NCBI GenBank assembly: GCA_951802425.1
Contig: OX637802.1
Span: forward strand, 2,108,001-2,172,000
Source: Clavaria fumosa
Taxonomy: Eukaryota; Basidiomycota; Agaricomycetes; Agaricales; Clavariaceae
DNA length: 64,000 bases
Direction of reading: 5' to 3'
The first letter of the stretch is position 1, and each line of letters starts with the position of its first letter. The position numbers and the translations under genes were made by a program. The notes under the pieces were generated by a model. The model was not told the DNA's origin, made no database searches, and worked only from the letters and a program-made list of their open reading frames with translations. Positions 33,143 through 44,879 of the stretch are shown one piece after another.

Positions 33143-35928
33143 TTGATCAACTCCCATTAATTTACACCCCCTCATATTAATACATTGTTATCAGGAGCTT
33201 GATTCAAATGGTTACTCTTAATATATTTGTCAATTTGAGAATAATATGAAGGAACCAACATACTAGGCATGCCTTGAGATGTCTCTTGTATTTCCTGTGA
33301 TATTTGTTTGACAAGGGGTAGATTTTAAACAATAGAAACCTGTTAAAGTGAGGCTCAATATCATAGATTTGAAGAATGTTCTAATTCAAAGACATTGGAT
33401 TGCCATTTCTCAGGATACTGATTTATTTGATTGTCCTTTCTGAAATGCATGGATATGAAAACTTAATCTACAATGTGCATTATTCACACTTGTAGGGCTA
33501 TGAAATCAATAAATATACATTTGTCAGAAAAAAAACTACCGCCTTTTTGCCCTTGGTCTGAGCACCCGCTGCTTTGCCTCCATGGATGCTTTCCTCTTAC
33601 TTCGTGTTCAGTATGGAAGATGAGGCTCCCCTTCATCTCTGGCTCTTCTCTTCTTCAGTGAGCCAAACTGCTGATCAGCTTGACAATCATTCTCTACCTC
33701 GCTCTCCACTTGCAGTTGATCCCTCTGCCTCTCCTGCACCTCCCCCAGTATATTTAGATTGGCCATCTCATATGATCCACCAACCTTAGAATTGCCATAG
33801 TTGATATTGTCATCAGTGTCCTCTTCGTAATTGGCACTGTCTTCATCTGTAGTGTCCTTGTCATCACCAGTGTGGTCTTCATCATCAGTGTCTTCTCCAT
33901 CACTGTTATTGACTGGTTTCTCTGAACTGGATCTGACTCACATTAGCCAATGATATTTTCAAGTGAGAAAAGATCTTACACTTCAGAGACAAGCTGGATA
34001 TGCTTAGCTGTTTGAGACAGCCTTGACACTTCATCGTCAGTATCTTGTGTATGACTCTTGTCTGCATCCCTTAATGCCTTCCCTCTCCTATGGGTGGGTA
34101 GAACATTCTTGAATTCAAGGACCCTTTGACCAAGAGTTTGTCGATGGTGGAGGAAGGCACAAAGCCTTCTCACATCTGCTGATTGCATTTTTGAGGGCTC
34201 ACGGAGGTGTACTCCTTTAGGAATGTATTGCGCTTGTATAAAAGCGCTTGGGTTGTCAGATATTTGCAGCCATGGAACAGCAGCCTTTTTGTTGTTACTT
34301 TTCTTGCCTACAAAATACAACATTTTTTCAATTTATAAAATAATCAATTGCAAAAAGCTTACGGTATGCAATCGTAAAACATGATCTCAAGATCTCCTTG
34401 AGCTGAGCCAAGGGAAGTGCCAGCTCTAGAGGTAGTAATGGCCAACCATCCTTGTCTTTTGCAAGATCCCATGGGACACTTGTATCTGTTCTCTTAGAGA
34501 GAAGCACAGCATCCCAATCATCATTTTGCAGCCTTGTTGCATCCTCTGGACTCGGATTAGAGTTCTTCTTACACACAATTGTGCAGAGCACACTTACTGT
34601 TCCACATATCCCCTAAATACTCATCCCATTTTTGCCAAACAACATCTCCCGTCTGTTGAAACACATCCTTGAACCCAGCAGTGGAGGGTCCAGGCGTCTG
34701 GACTCTAAGAAAAATTCAAGAACATACACATTAGTCAGGAATGTGGAACATCTCATTGGAAAACACTCACTTTGCCTTCTTGATCTGCCCTTTATCATCT
34801 TGCCAACCAGCCAACATAAATATCTCTACTCCCATCTGCTCTTTGGCCAACCGGGAAAACTCCAATGCATTACGCATAAACTTTCGTGAAGCCAATCTTA
34901 CAGTAAAGGAAGCAGCCGACATAAGTTGCAAATGAATAATGTGCAGAGATTCACTCACTCTCTTTGAATATTAGATGGTACAGGCTCTGTATTCCACTTC
35001 TCAGCCAAGCCTTCAAATTCAAGCCGCTCTTGTGTTGACAACTCCTGGCAAACTTGAGTCCTGGCTCGACGATAGGCAGATAAGAAGTCTATTGTGCCTC
35101 TCTCAGCCTTTGAGAGCTCTTCTGCGCGGGCATTGATTTTTTCCTTCTCATGCTGCTCAACAACACCTTGGAAGGTCCACCTTTTGCGTTTCCAAATGGT
35201 GAGGCCTGGCTTTTGACCTGGCTCAGAATCAGAACCGTTATCCATTCCTGCCCCTACCCTGCGATGGTTGTGCAGCCAGTTGCGAATTTTCTGCAAAAGG
35301 AGAGCATCAAAACATAAGTGAATCAGATGTGTGAAGTTCTGCTTTACCTGGTTTAAGCCATCGGGAGGATGTTCCTGTGCAGCTTCGGCCAGGTCTCGGA
35401 TTTGTCTCTTGATCTCCTTGACAATACTAGCACGTTCCTTGGTGTCCGCCATCCCATATACTTCCAGGCTGCCTTTGAGAAGCTCGACATAAGCAGGGGT
35501 TGTCCACTTGGTCATTTACTCGAGGATTGTGACAAGGCAATACGCAAGATGTAGGTAGAAGTAAGAGAATGATGATTCTAACACGTGATGTCGATTGCTT
35601 CAACGACGAAAGAGATATTTCGAAGTCACGTGCCATTGGCGTTACATGTCACACCCCTTTCAAAAAATCAAAGTGCATCTGTATTACCAACCAAGTCAAA
35701 TGTAGATGAAGGGTGGTTCCAGACTAAGAATGGAGACTTCTGTATCGTTGCTTATTGAGTTTTCAACGGGGATGTGCTATCGGATAATTTTTGAGATCTT
35801 TACATTCTCTAGAATCTTACTCCTAAGCCATTCTGTGAAGCGATAAACAAAACGACAAAAGGCCACAGATTTGAATTTCTTACCAGACCAGTCAGCATTA
35901 CATGTCACTATGTGACCAGCGGCGAAGT
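33143..35928 (-). repeat. Left inverted arm (2.8 kb)
   Basis: Reverse complement of 61,163-64,000. From 33,143 to 35,646 position x matches 97,143 minus x without any indel. Beyond that the offset changes by 52 because the right arm has an extra palindrome. Identity is very high, with scattered CG/TG differences. The match ends at GGCGAAGT, the centre of a palindrome. Confidence 0.95.
33608..35515 (-). CDS. Seven-exon gene of unknown function in the left inverted arm (522 aa)
   Basis: Mirror copy of the gene at 61,628-63,535, with the same exon structure. The protein starts MTKWTTPAYVELLKGSLEVY. Its middle (RKRWTFQGVVEQHEKEKI, STQERLEFEGLAEKWNTE, MGVEIFMLAGWQDDKGQI) follows a pattern I know from abundant hypothetical proteins of Agaricomycetes. 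A very acidic tail (GEDTDDEDHTGDDKDTTDE) precedes a basic end (KKRRAR). Compared with the right copy it keeps CpG at several sites, encoding Arg where the right copy has Cys or Gln (e.g. INARAEE, SAYRRART). No catalytic motif is seen. A nuclear, chromatin- or nucleic-acid-related role is a guess from the charged tail. Confidence 0.7.
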
Positions 35929-36450
35929 CCTCTGCTGCTCAGGCTGACTCGTTAGCGCTACCAAGAAGGCCACAGCAGGGCCTTCTCAAACGGGATTTGA
36001 ATTGGGAAGCGAGCAGAGAAACAAGCTACGGAAGTACAACTAGAGATATGAACAGAAAACAACAAAGCAGAAAAGGCGAACAACCCAAGGGAGAGGTGGG
36101 TGGGCCGATGAAAGAAACAAAAGAGAAGGCGAGGAGAGGGGCTGGGGAAGAGTAGCTAATGAAAACTACACGGTGTAAAAAAGAGATCAAAGTCAGAGAC
36201 AAACTGAGAGAAGTGCATGCGTACTCAGATACGTGTATGTGGCAAGCTAACAAAGTGAGGAGAAGCCACGAAGTGTATCTGGAGCGAAGGAAGGTCAGCT
36301 CGAAGAGCTGAGGTGCGGAAGGCTGAGCCGTTCACCTGTGCTGGTCTTTGAGTGACACGAGAGGAGCAGAAGAGCAGCACAGACGAAGGAGCTGAGGGTC
36401 GATAGCACTTATCAGACTCGAGTGAGACATCCGCTACGACAATAGCATAA
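35929..36450 (-). repeat. Repeat R, copy 1
   Basis: From GCTGCTCAGGCTGACT to AGCACTTATCAGACT it is repeated at 43,650-44,165 (copy 2), and its first ~100 bp at 44,330-44,427 (copy 3). All contain the hairpin AGAAGGCC/GGGCCTTCT. It is likely the end of a retroelement whose coding remains lie next to copy 1. Confidence 0.7.
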
Positions 36451-36745
36451 TCACGGGCTCCGGTTGTATAATGTCTTCGAGTTGAGGCCTCGATGGCACT
36501 CATGCGAAGGAACTGAACCTGCAAGTCCAAATCCTGCAACGAGATGCGAGGGCGAGCCATGTTGGATGACTTGCCCGATTGTTTCAAAAGCAACTCTGCC
36601 ATCGCGCCGGCAGCAGAATCTAGGCTATCAGTCCAAATGAGAACCCGATGGGGAGGGTGAGGTAAGCTGGCAGCATGATGAATTGCAGACATGATACGAT
36701 GAGCTCCAAAAAGAAGATATCGACAACCATGCCCGAAGCGGGTTC
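36225..36745 (-). pseudogene. Possible tyrosine-recombinase retroelement fragment
   Basis: A minus frame reads FGAHRIMSAIHHAASLP and RVLIWTDSLDSAAG (RNase H-like), then IEASTRRHYTTGARDY. That last motif resembles the start of the core-binding domain of DIRS/Ngaro-type tyrosine recombinases. It then runs into repeat R and loses the pattern. No catalytic Arg-His-Arg-Tyr set is present. Identification is by motif resemblance only. Confidence 0.4.
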
Positions 36746-36892
36746 TTGAATCTGGTAAGCAAACCCATTCCCTGCATGGAGACCTCTGTATCTTTGCTTA
36801 TTGCCTTGTAAATTATATTACTCCAATTCTATTATCAATCAAACATCATGTGACAAGATGTGACAGTCGCTTTGATCTCCACCACTTCGACA

Positions 36893-38648
36893 ATGTCTTC
36901 ACCGATAATTCTTCCTTGTTCCGCCTATCACATTGACAAACAGACGAAAAAGATGGAATCACTCTATGTGTCTCTGCAGGTACAGGGAGCAATGTAAGCT
37001 TTTGTTGTTTGCTGTGCTTCGTGTGATAACTAACTAGCTCTCTAAAGGGCAACAATGACATTAACAGATCCCGGATTGCCTGATGTGCGCATCCGATTAG
37101 AAAGAGACGCTTATTCTTGTAAGGTGAGATTCAAGTGCAGATGAAATCAGGCCAACGAATCTCACCATTCTAGATGAGTGACCCCCAGGATAAGGGAGAC
37201 CACATCATAATGGTCTTGAACATGAATCTCGTCTGTCCAACAACTTCTGCAGCAATGGAATTTTGGAAGAAAACTGATGCAAGTAAGTACTCATTCCAAC
37301 TTCTATTCAAAATCAGCAGTCTGAGCGTAATTTCCAGATCGCGCTGCATTTCGAGAGCTCATGCTTTTGTTCGATCAAAATGAAGAGATGTGGACTAATA
37401 AGAAATATCGCATTTTTGTCCAATCTGTCAAACCCAATTTCCCTGGAGACTCTTGGGGGTATCTCGAGTAAGTTTCCGTTCAGACAGGTGTAGTTCTGAA
37501 TCTAAAGGATGTCTCAAGGAGTGAAGAATCAACAACTATTTGGGAAAGCTCTTCAGTGTAGATGAGCTTTCATTCACTGCATATAACAAGTATTCTCATA
37601 TATTGTAGTCTACCAGATCAAACAATGATTGCAGGGGACTTTGAGATGGATGTCAAAGAGCTTGAACTCTTGGATGATGGTCGGTGGATCAATGATCACA
37701 TTGTGGACTTTGCCCTGCGGTAGGCATCAGTGCTCTTTAGCAGTCTTACTAACATAAAGAAATTTATGCAGTAAGACAGTAGCTGATGTGCAGACACAAC
37801 ACGGCTCTGCAGCAGCATCATTCTGGTTAGCCAGCTCATTTTTCCTTACTAAATTACGGTAAATATTTTAATCTTTAAGAAGTATCAGCTAATGAGCTTG
37901 GAGCAGAAAAGATGGAGCAGAGAATGCTTCCAGATGGATTCCAGATCTCACACCGAGATATGCATATTGGATTATTCCAGCCTTCAGCGACAACAAGCAA
38001 GTGATTATCTCTTTTTCCATCTTCCTCTCAACTTATTACTGCTGTTATTCCAGAAAACATTGGTACTTAATAGTTGTAGTTAACCCATACCAATGCTTCA
38101 TGAAAGGTAGCAATGAAGTAGAGGGATGGTAAGTTCTTGATCATTAGCATTGGTGTGGAATAACGGACAGAAAATATCACAGTTTCATAGTTGTCCTCGA
38201 CAGCCTTTATGACAAAATGCCCGCTGAAGATGAGGTGGCAATTATGGGTGTCTTTCACTCTGCTGGGAAGGCCCAAGGGTTGGCGTCTATCAAGCTGCCC
38301 AAAGTCATTTATCCGAAAGTTGGTGTGAATTCTCTAAGGATTTATTACTTGTTCCTCATGTCGCATAATTACAGGTTATCAAGCAAGGAAATGGAAGTGA
38401 TTGTGGCATTTATATGATCCATTTTGGAAGGCTTTGGATGACAGATGGTAAAAGACTTTGGGATGCGGTACAGGTGAGACCCCCCGCCTTTAATTTCTAT
38501 TTTTCTCATTGCTTCGCAGAATGGCTCAGGTTTTGAGCTGGGCATGGACAACGTGTGGAAACGTTCAGCAGTCACAAATCTCCGCGAACAGCTAAGGAGT
38601 GAGATTCTAAGGAGTGTAGAGGAAGGGTGGTTCGAGAGACAGAAGTAA
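36893..38648 (+). CDS. Ulp1/C48-type SUMO-protease-like gene, 11 exons (380 aa)
   Basis: Exons: 36,893-36,993; 37,048-37,123; 37,174-37,282; 37,338-37,467; 37,609-37,719; 37,772-37,858; 37,907-37,996; 38,054-38,128; 38,183-38,318; 38,375-38,473; 38,520-38,648. The sum is 1143 nt in one frame. The C-terminal domain shows the Ulp1 fold markers GRWINDHIVDFAL, KHWYLIVVVNP (catalytic His), IVVLDSLYD (Asp) and KQGNGSDCGIYMIHF (oxyanion Gln, nucleophile Cys). All catalytic residues are present and there is no internal stop. The seventh intron (37,997-38,053) has a GC donor, GCAAGT. C48 proteases remove SUMO from proteins, often in chromatin. Similar genes are carried by several eukaryotic DNA transposons. 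The N-terminal exons are less certain. Confidence 0.82.
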
Positions 38649-39289
38649 GAATGTAGATTTCTGTTTCAGGGCCTATCAAGTTCTCAGACCACACTGTCTC
38701 TTTCGGATGTCTGAAAGGAAACCCTCAATGACCATCTGTTCTGCATCATCTCTTGTCTTTACCATGCTGTTGAATTGAATTTTGGGATACTTTTGTATTC
38801 ATCTAGGCCTGTAGAGCGTAAGAGGTATGTGACAAGTCACAATGTGACGCGTGACGAAGTACTTCGTCGCTCGTCACATAGTGACAGGTAACGCTGATGG
38901 CACGTGACTTTGAAATAATCTCAACGTTCTTGCCGTTGATGATGAAGGACTCAAAGACAGATCAATCAGGCTGTAAATTAATAAATGAACAGAGATTATT
39001 CAACAACTAGAGGTACTCTCAATGAGAGCATTCTCACACGAAGTCCAGGCAACAGGTTTTGGATTGTTGTCACATTGCAATCTCAAAAACACAGAGCTCT
39101 ACATATTTTAGGCAGCAATATCTCAATCTCGTCTCTCAATCTCATCGTGACACAAGCCTCATCAAACACACCTCTGTCACATGCAAAATTTTGAGATTGC
39201 AATTTTAATTTTTAGGTGTTGCGGCACTGTGAGACAACCCTGCGCCAAACGCTATCCAAAATGTTTTCATAACTAATCACGCTGCAATT
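38649..39289. repeat. Intergenic: palindrome P1 and a small inverted repeat
   Basis: 38,836-38,885 is a near-perfect palindrome around GAAGTACTTC, followed by GTAACGCTGATGGCACGTG as next to the inverted arms. TTGCAATCTCAAAA (about 39,075) faces TTTTGAGATTGCAA (about 39,190), perhaps a tiny MITE. No gene seen. Confidence 0.7.
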
Positions 39290-42200
39290 TCACTGCTTTC
39301 CACGCTTCCTCCGCTTCAAGTCAGCCCCATCACCTTCAGATTCATCTATAATATATACAATATAAATAGCTTGGAAAGAAAATATAATCAGGCAGTACGC
39401 ACCATCAACCAACCTTTTCATTGGGGGTTCTTCATCCGAAGGATCACTGTCGGCATTGCTAAGGCCATCTTCAAGCATGAGGGTGTTGGTGTAAATGGGA
39501 TCCTCAAGACAGTCGAGTAGTTCAGTCCAAACTTGCGACTCATCGCGCCGGAGAATCCTAAAATCACAACGCCATACAAACTTGTGAGCCTGACCTTTGT
39601 TTCGACATAGCCCTTCAAAAGGCAACAAGAGGTCCTGCCATTCGCTTCAAATGTGGCTGTACACGAGCGTGACAACCATTGGGGAGACACTGAGATTCGT
39701 TTTCTTCTCCCATCTCTTGACGTATGTGCACATTGCGGCTGCAAAACTGATCAATGATTGGTTGAAAATATAACAGGGGTTTACACCCTGTCCACTGATA
39801 TCGAGGATATAATGTTTGTTGAACCAGCTCTGGAAGATCCGGTATCGCCACATCGCAACATTGTGTTCTTCAACAATGGCTGGAGGAGCCTTCTTGCCAG
39901 GGATATTACGATCAAACGCATGCCCAAACTCAAGCATGTTCCCAACCATGATGAGGTCCAGAAGGCCCTGCTTTGTCATGATATCTGGAATATGTGCCAG
40001 GGCTTCTGCAGAGGCTAGAAAACACTTAGACGTAAGGCAGAAAAACATGAGGAGAGTAATAAGATACCATATTTTGAAGCACCACCAACAAAATGGTCCA
40101 CCCACATTGACATCATCCTCGCGAAGTACGACCGGGTTGTTTTATGATACTGATTTGTGATGACGGGATTGAGGACCATCATGTGGAGAGCTGCGGCACA
40201 ACTGCGAGACATCGTCGAGGCACAATAAAAATGACCACCATGTATGATGGTGTTGTCGGTGCCTAGAACAAAATGGAGGGTCCCAGGGCACATGAAGCTG
40301 CAAGGATGCTATTAAATAAACTGAGTGACACTATTAAAAACTTACAATGAATCCCCTGCTTTCAGATAGACTGCCTCAGCCTCCAAAAACTCCTTCCCTG
40401 TGCTGCAGTGCTCCCAATTGAGGGGGAACGAGTGGGCCGAGAAGAGATCACCACGATGGTCACCCGTATCAGCATCCAGGCGACGGCGGAGCAGTACCCA
40501 CCATTTGGAACCTGCCATGATCATCACGACAGCTGCTAGGCCGTCATCATCGATGTGGGGCATCGACATTGATCCCTTCGTCGCTGCCAATCCCCAAACA
40601 AGATCTTCTTCTGTCGAGGAATTTTTTACAAATCCTTCTACTTTACGCGTTTGATGCTTCGCAAACTCATGTGTGGCAAGAGCACTAGAAGAAATTGAAA
40701 CGAAATAAAAAATAAAAAATCACAACTTGGAGTCAGATCTAGCAAAGGTCCTTACTTGAATCGTGGTGGTGGGGGTAGGCTGGTGGCCCATGGGAAAATC
40801 GAGGCCGTTTAAAATCCTCCTCTGTCCTTCATTATGAGTAGCGTCCAATAGTTCATAAAGCGTCGCATTTCGAAGTAGGTCGCCTGAGACATCTTTGTGC
40901 ATCTCTGCGACTACAGCAAAATGAGCGTGAACAACTGAAGCGAAGTAAGGGGTACTACAAACCTTGCACAACGCATCTTTGGTTGAGTGGTGCCAATGTC
41001 GATAGTCCTTCTTCATCAAACTGCAAAGTGCGGATAGGCGTTGGCGATACGAGGATATGCCGGTGCCAAAAAATATCTTGAATCTCTTTGCTTGGAATGT
41101 CCATGAAGTCATCCCATGACGTCACAAAGATCGACGATGCCTCTGGCTCGAATTTACGAGACCTGGCTGCTGGGAGGTGGTGCTTTGGGACCCCTTGCAC
41201 ATACTGTGCTTCAACCATCTCCACAATATCATTCAATACTGGATATTTGCGAAAAGCCTGTGATAAATTGAATAAATAAGAGAAGAAGCAACCGTATTAG
41301 ACAAACCGAATCGGAGGTTGCGTAGTGCTTGTAGGTTGTTGGACCAGAACTAGGGTCAGCACCCCACATCGTTACATCTATGCTGCGCCCTTCAATCTGT
41401 TGAACTGTGAGTAGAACAGTTAAGGACTTTGAGATGAGCTTACCTGAGGAGCAGGAAGAGAAGAGAGCTCAGGGACATCAGATTTCTATCCAACTATGAG
41501 ACACATTTGCGAAGGGAAACAATCCAAAAGGACTTACCTCTACCTTCAGATCGACAATGACACCTATAGGCTTTGTCCAGCCCATTTGAGTTGGCTCGTT
41601 TATTGTTTGGCGGGGCATGATTTTTCGAGCAGGTGTCGGCTCAAGGTCGTGTTTCACCTCCAAAGAATCCAGGCCTAGTGCTCGCATTGCCGCCTTTCAG
41701 ACAGGACGACCAGATCTCGAAAGGGGAAGTGCTTTTCTTTTCCCCTCAGCTTCTTCTACCCCCTCCATTTCATCTGCTTCGACAACTTCATCGGCTTCAT
41801 CAGCTCCCTCCCCTTCCTTCGCTTCTTCTACTTCCCCTACTTCCTCCGCTTCCTTCACTTCCTCTGCTTTTTGTGCCCCCTTCAAATCTGCTGGTTCCTC
41901 TGGTTCTTCTACTTCATATTCTTGCTCCCACAGTGCTTCACCTGAGACGCGAGACCCCTCCTCCGCCAAAGCCAAATTAACCTCGCCATGGGACGACAGT
42001 TCGCTCTCTCCCCTCTCTGGAGCTGTAATAACATGGACAACTTTGCCTAGACACTATTTAGCCACTGCAACAGGCACCTCATAACCACTTACGAGAACGA
42101 GAATACCAATCTATTTCTACTACTGGACCTTTATGTTCTGTTTCTAGGTCTTGGAATTCAGTGATGAAGCTGTTGAACGCTGTCATCATTTCGCCGGTTA

Positions 42201-43530
42201 GACTTGCTCGCAACAGGGATCGCCAGAGCGCCTTCTCTGTCCGTGCCAAAAACACCGGCTTCTCATTTCCAAGGCTCAGTGCAGTCTATACAATTTGTTA
42301 GCCGTGCAATCGGGAACAACTGCAACACTCACTGAAACAAGATAACTTCGCTGGACAAATGTGGAATCAAATGGCCTGAAAGACAAGGCAAACAAGGGCG
42401 ATATTGCGACGCAGAAATGGAAAAGGGCTTGAACAGTGCTGAACAATGGGCTAATACGAGGATCTTGGAAACTTGCGATGATGTCAGGTGATATGGTGAG
42501 GCCTAGTGCGCTAGCCTCTCTAGATAGAGTTTACTATTAGATCTAAGAGAGAAAAAAAGACACGTATTGCTCACCCTGTGAGAATTTTCACCCAGTCTTG
42601 TAAAGATTGGGAAAAGTTGGCCCGACTATTCTGCAGTAAAATTAGCTTTCGGATAAGAGTTATAACGACACCGATACGCACTAAACCAAACCAAGAAATC
42701 GCAAATGCCGTCATTTCAAAGTTTTGGACAATAGTGTTTATCTGGATTTTTCGCATTCTTTCTGTCCCTGTGCCAAGGAACCTCACCATGCGTATGAGTT
42801 TCGCCTGTTGTGAGGTAGGATTTGTCGGAAGGGGGGTAGAAAAGAAAGATGTCAAATCCCGCAAAAGTTGGCCTTCGTCTTGCGATCCGATTGCCGACCG
42901 AATGGGTTTAACCCAATCTTTCAAGAGGGAGACGAACTGTGTTGCATAAGCGAGTCAACGTTCCAGCCACTCTAGAAAACATTAAGGCTCTATACCTCTT
43001 TCAGCCTTGACGGGACATCGGGGAATTCTGACCGCGGGGACAGTTGAAAGGGAGCATCATTATCGGACGTTGAGAAAACTATACAATCTAAGAGGGCATG
43101 GCGAAACAACAAATGGGCGGCACCCATGAGACCGGCAGAGTCAGATTTCTTCCAGCGTTGTTCATCGTTGATATCAGCCAGGGGTGCAAGGAAATACTTT
43201 GCCAATGTTAAGTTCTGCCGCGCCAAAATAGGCTCAGTTTGCACGCTTAGATCGTCTAACATGCTGGCCATTGACTTTTGATCTATAGATTAGCTAAGGA
43301 AAAATTAATAAGTAGACGTGTTTCACCAAGCAAAACTCTGTGACGTCTCCTTCCGTGTTCTGAAATCGCCCGAGCCAATGCGCTGTATTCTCTTGCAGCG
43401 AACCAGGACCGAGCAAGATATCGGTGAGCCAAGGATAGTTCTTATATACTTCAGAGCTACGCAACAGTTGGGCTCCGAAGATGGTATTGGAAGTTGAAGA
43501 TTGAATAGACATATTGAATTGAGCAGACAA
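39290..43530 (-). pseudogene. JmjC-domain (2OG-Fe(II) dioxygenase) gene, 14 exons, two TGA stops (~1186 aa)
   Basis: Exons on the minus strand: 43,530-43,327; 43,274-42,996; 42,936-42,575; 42,519-42,333; 42,285-42,093; 42,022-41,538; 41,485-41,444; 41,396-41,307; 41,257-40,963; 40,910-40,724; 40,684-40,346; 40,297-40,068; 40,014-39,403; 39,345-39,290. All phases fit. The C-terminal third has the JmjC core: MPHIDDDGLAAVV (HxD iron ligands), GSKWWVLLRRR, LKAGDSLFMCPGTLHFVL and IIHGGHFYC (distal His). An acidic Glu-rich region precedes GLDSLEVKHDLEPTPAR. TGA at 41,697 and 39,647 interrupt the frame where CGA (Arg) is expected. JmjC enzymes demethylate or hydroxylate proteins such as histones; the substrate here is unknown. 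The family is common in mushroom genomes. It could be a recent pseudogene. Translation from 41,687 would still include the JmjC core. Confidence 0.82.
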
Positions 43531-43567
43531 TCAGTTAGATGTGATCAGAGGTAGATGAGTCGCATGA

Positions 43568-43656
43568 GAGATGTCACACTATGTGACCAGCGGCGAAGTA
43601 CTTCGACGGTGGTCACAGTGTGACCACCGTTGAAGTACTTCATCGCCGCTGCCGCT
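43568..43656. repeat. Double palindrome around GAAGTACTTC
   Basis: Two overlapping palindromes (centres near 43,600 and 43,635) built from CACTATGTGACC and GGTCACAGTGTGA. They lead directly into repeat R copy 2, just as the half-palindrome at 35,905-35,928 leads into copy 1. Confidence 0.8.
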
Positions 43657-44165
43657 CAGGCTGACTTGTTATCGATACCGAGAAGGCCACGGCAGGGCCT
43701 TCTCAAATGGGAATTTGAATTGGGAAGCGAGCAGAGAAACAAGCTACAGAGGAATGACTAGAGAAATGAACAGAAGTAATGAAGCAGAAAAGGCGAACAG
43801 CCCGGGGGAGAGGTGGGCGGGCCGATGAAAGAAAATCGGAAGGAGAAGTGAGAGGGGCCGGAAAAGAGTAGATAATGATAACTACAGGGTGTAAAAAAAG
43901 TAGTCAAAGTCAGAGACAACTAAGAGGAGTGCATGCGTACTCTGATACACGTATGTGGTAAGCTAACAAAGTGAGGAGAGGCCACAACACATATCTGGAG
44001 GCGAAGGAAGGTCAGCTCGGAGAGCTGGGGTGCGGAAGGCTGAGCCGCTCACCTGCGCTGATCTTTGAGCGACACGAAAGGAGCGGAAGAGCAGCGCAGA
44101 CGAGGGAGCTAGGGGTCGACAGCACTTATCAGACTTGAGTGAGACATCTGCTATGACAATAGCAT
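43650..44165 (-). repeat. Repeat R, copy 2
   Basis: About 515 bp matching 35,935-36,450, with small indels. No open coding frame of note. Confidence 0.8.
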
Positions 44166-44879
44166 CTCACTAAGACAAAGCACAGACCAGATGTCGAAGC
44201 CGAGAAAAAGAGCCGGCGAAGCAGTGAGAAAGGAACGGGATCGGCGAAGCCGAAATAGGGAGACTCACAGCGTGCACAGAGGCCTAAAAAGCTGCTCCCT
44301 TCCCTTGGAATCTGCGCCTGAACCAACCTCTGCCGCTCAGGCTGACTTGTTAGCGACACCGAGAAGGCCACAGCAGGGCCTTCTCAAACGGGAATTTGAA
44401 TTGGGAAGCGAGCAGAGAAACAAGCTAAAAAGAGCATACGCGTGCGTGTGAGGGGGATGGCGGCGGTGCGAGAGGATGAGACCGAGCAGGGAAAGGAGGA
44501 AGGTGGCGAGACCGAACGCTGGTCACACTGTGACCGTTCTCGAGCTTCTCTTTTTTTCATCTTCAGACTTTTTTTAGACAAACAGCCGCCTTCTCAATTG
44601 CGACTGGCGAGGGACAGTGCCTCTGGCATTGCACCTGCAGAGTAATGCCAGAGGCACTGCCCCTCTCTACGCAAGACTATTCTACCCGTCTCAGCTCACA
44701 AGTTTTCTGTTTTAATTATTATCAAGACGAGCTACCCTCGCCCTCGGAAGGGATTCAAGGCAGCAGGGCTAATTTTTGGATAGTCAGCGGTACGTCTTCG
44801 CTTCGCTTCTTGTTCCGGCTCTTTTTTTAGAATGTTTTGAGAGAGAAAGCATTGTCGAGAAATGAGAGGGCAATACGCC
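44166..44879. other. No gene; repeat R copy 3 and a strong hairpin
   Basis: 44,330-44,427 is a ~100-bp copy of the repeat R start. At 44,614-44,659 AGTGCCTCTGGCATT faces AATGCCAGAGGCACT, a perfect 15-bp inverted repeat with a 16-base loop. Nothing else recognised. Confidence 0.65.

Noticed and set aside
36893..38648. Ulp1 region as an ordinary host gene unrelated to transposons
   Set aside because: Not fully excluded, but it sits between repeat R and palindrome P1 inside the inverted arms, so cargo is the better reading.
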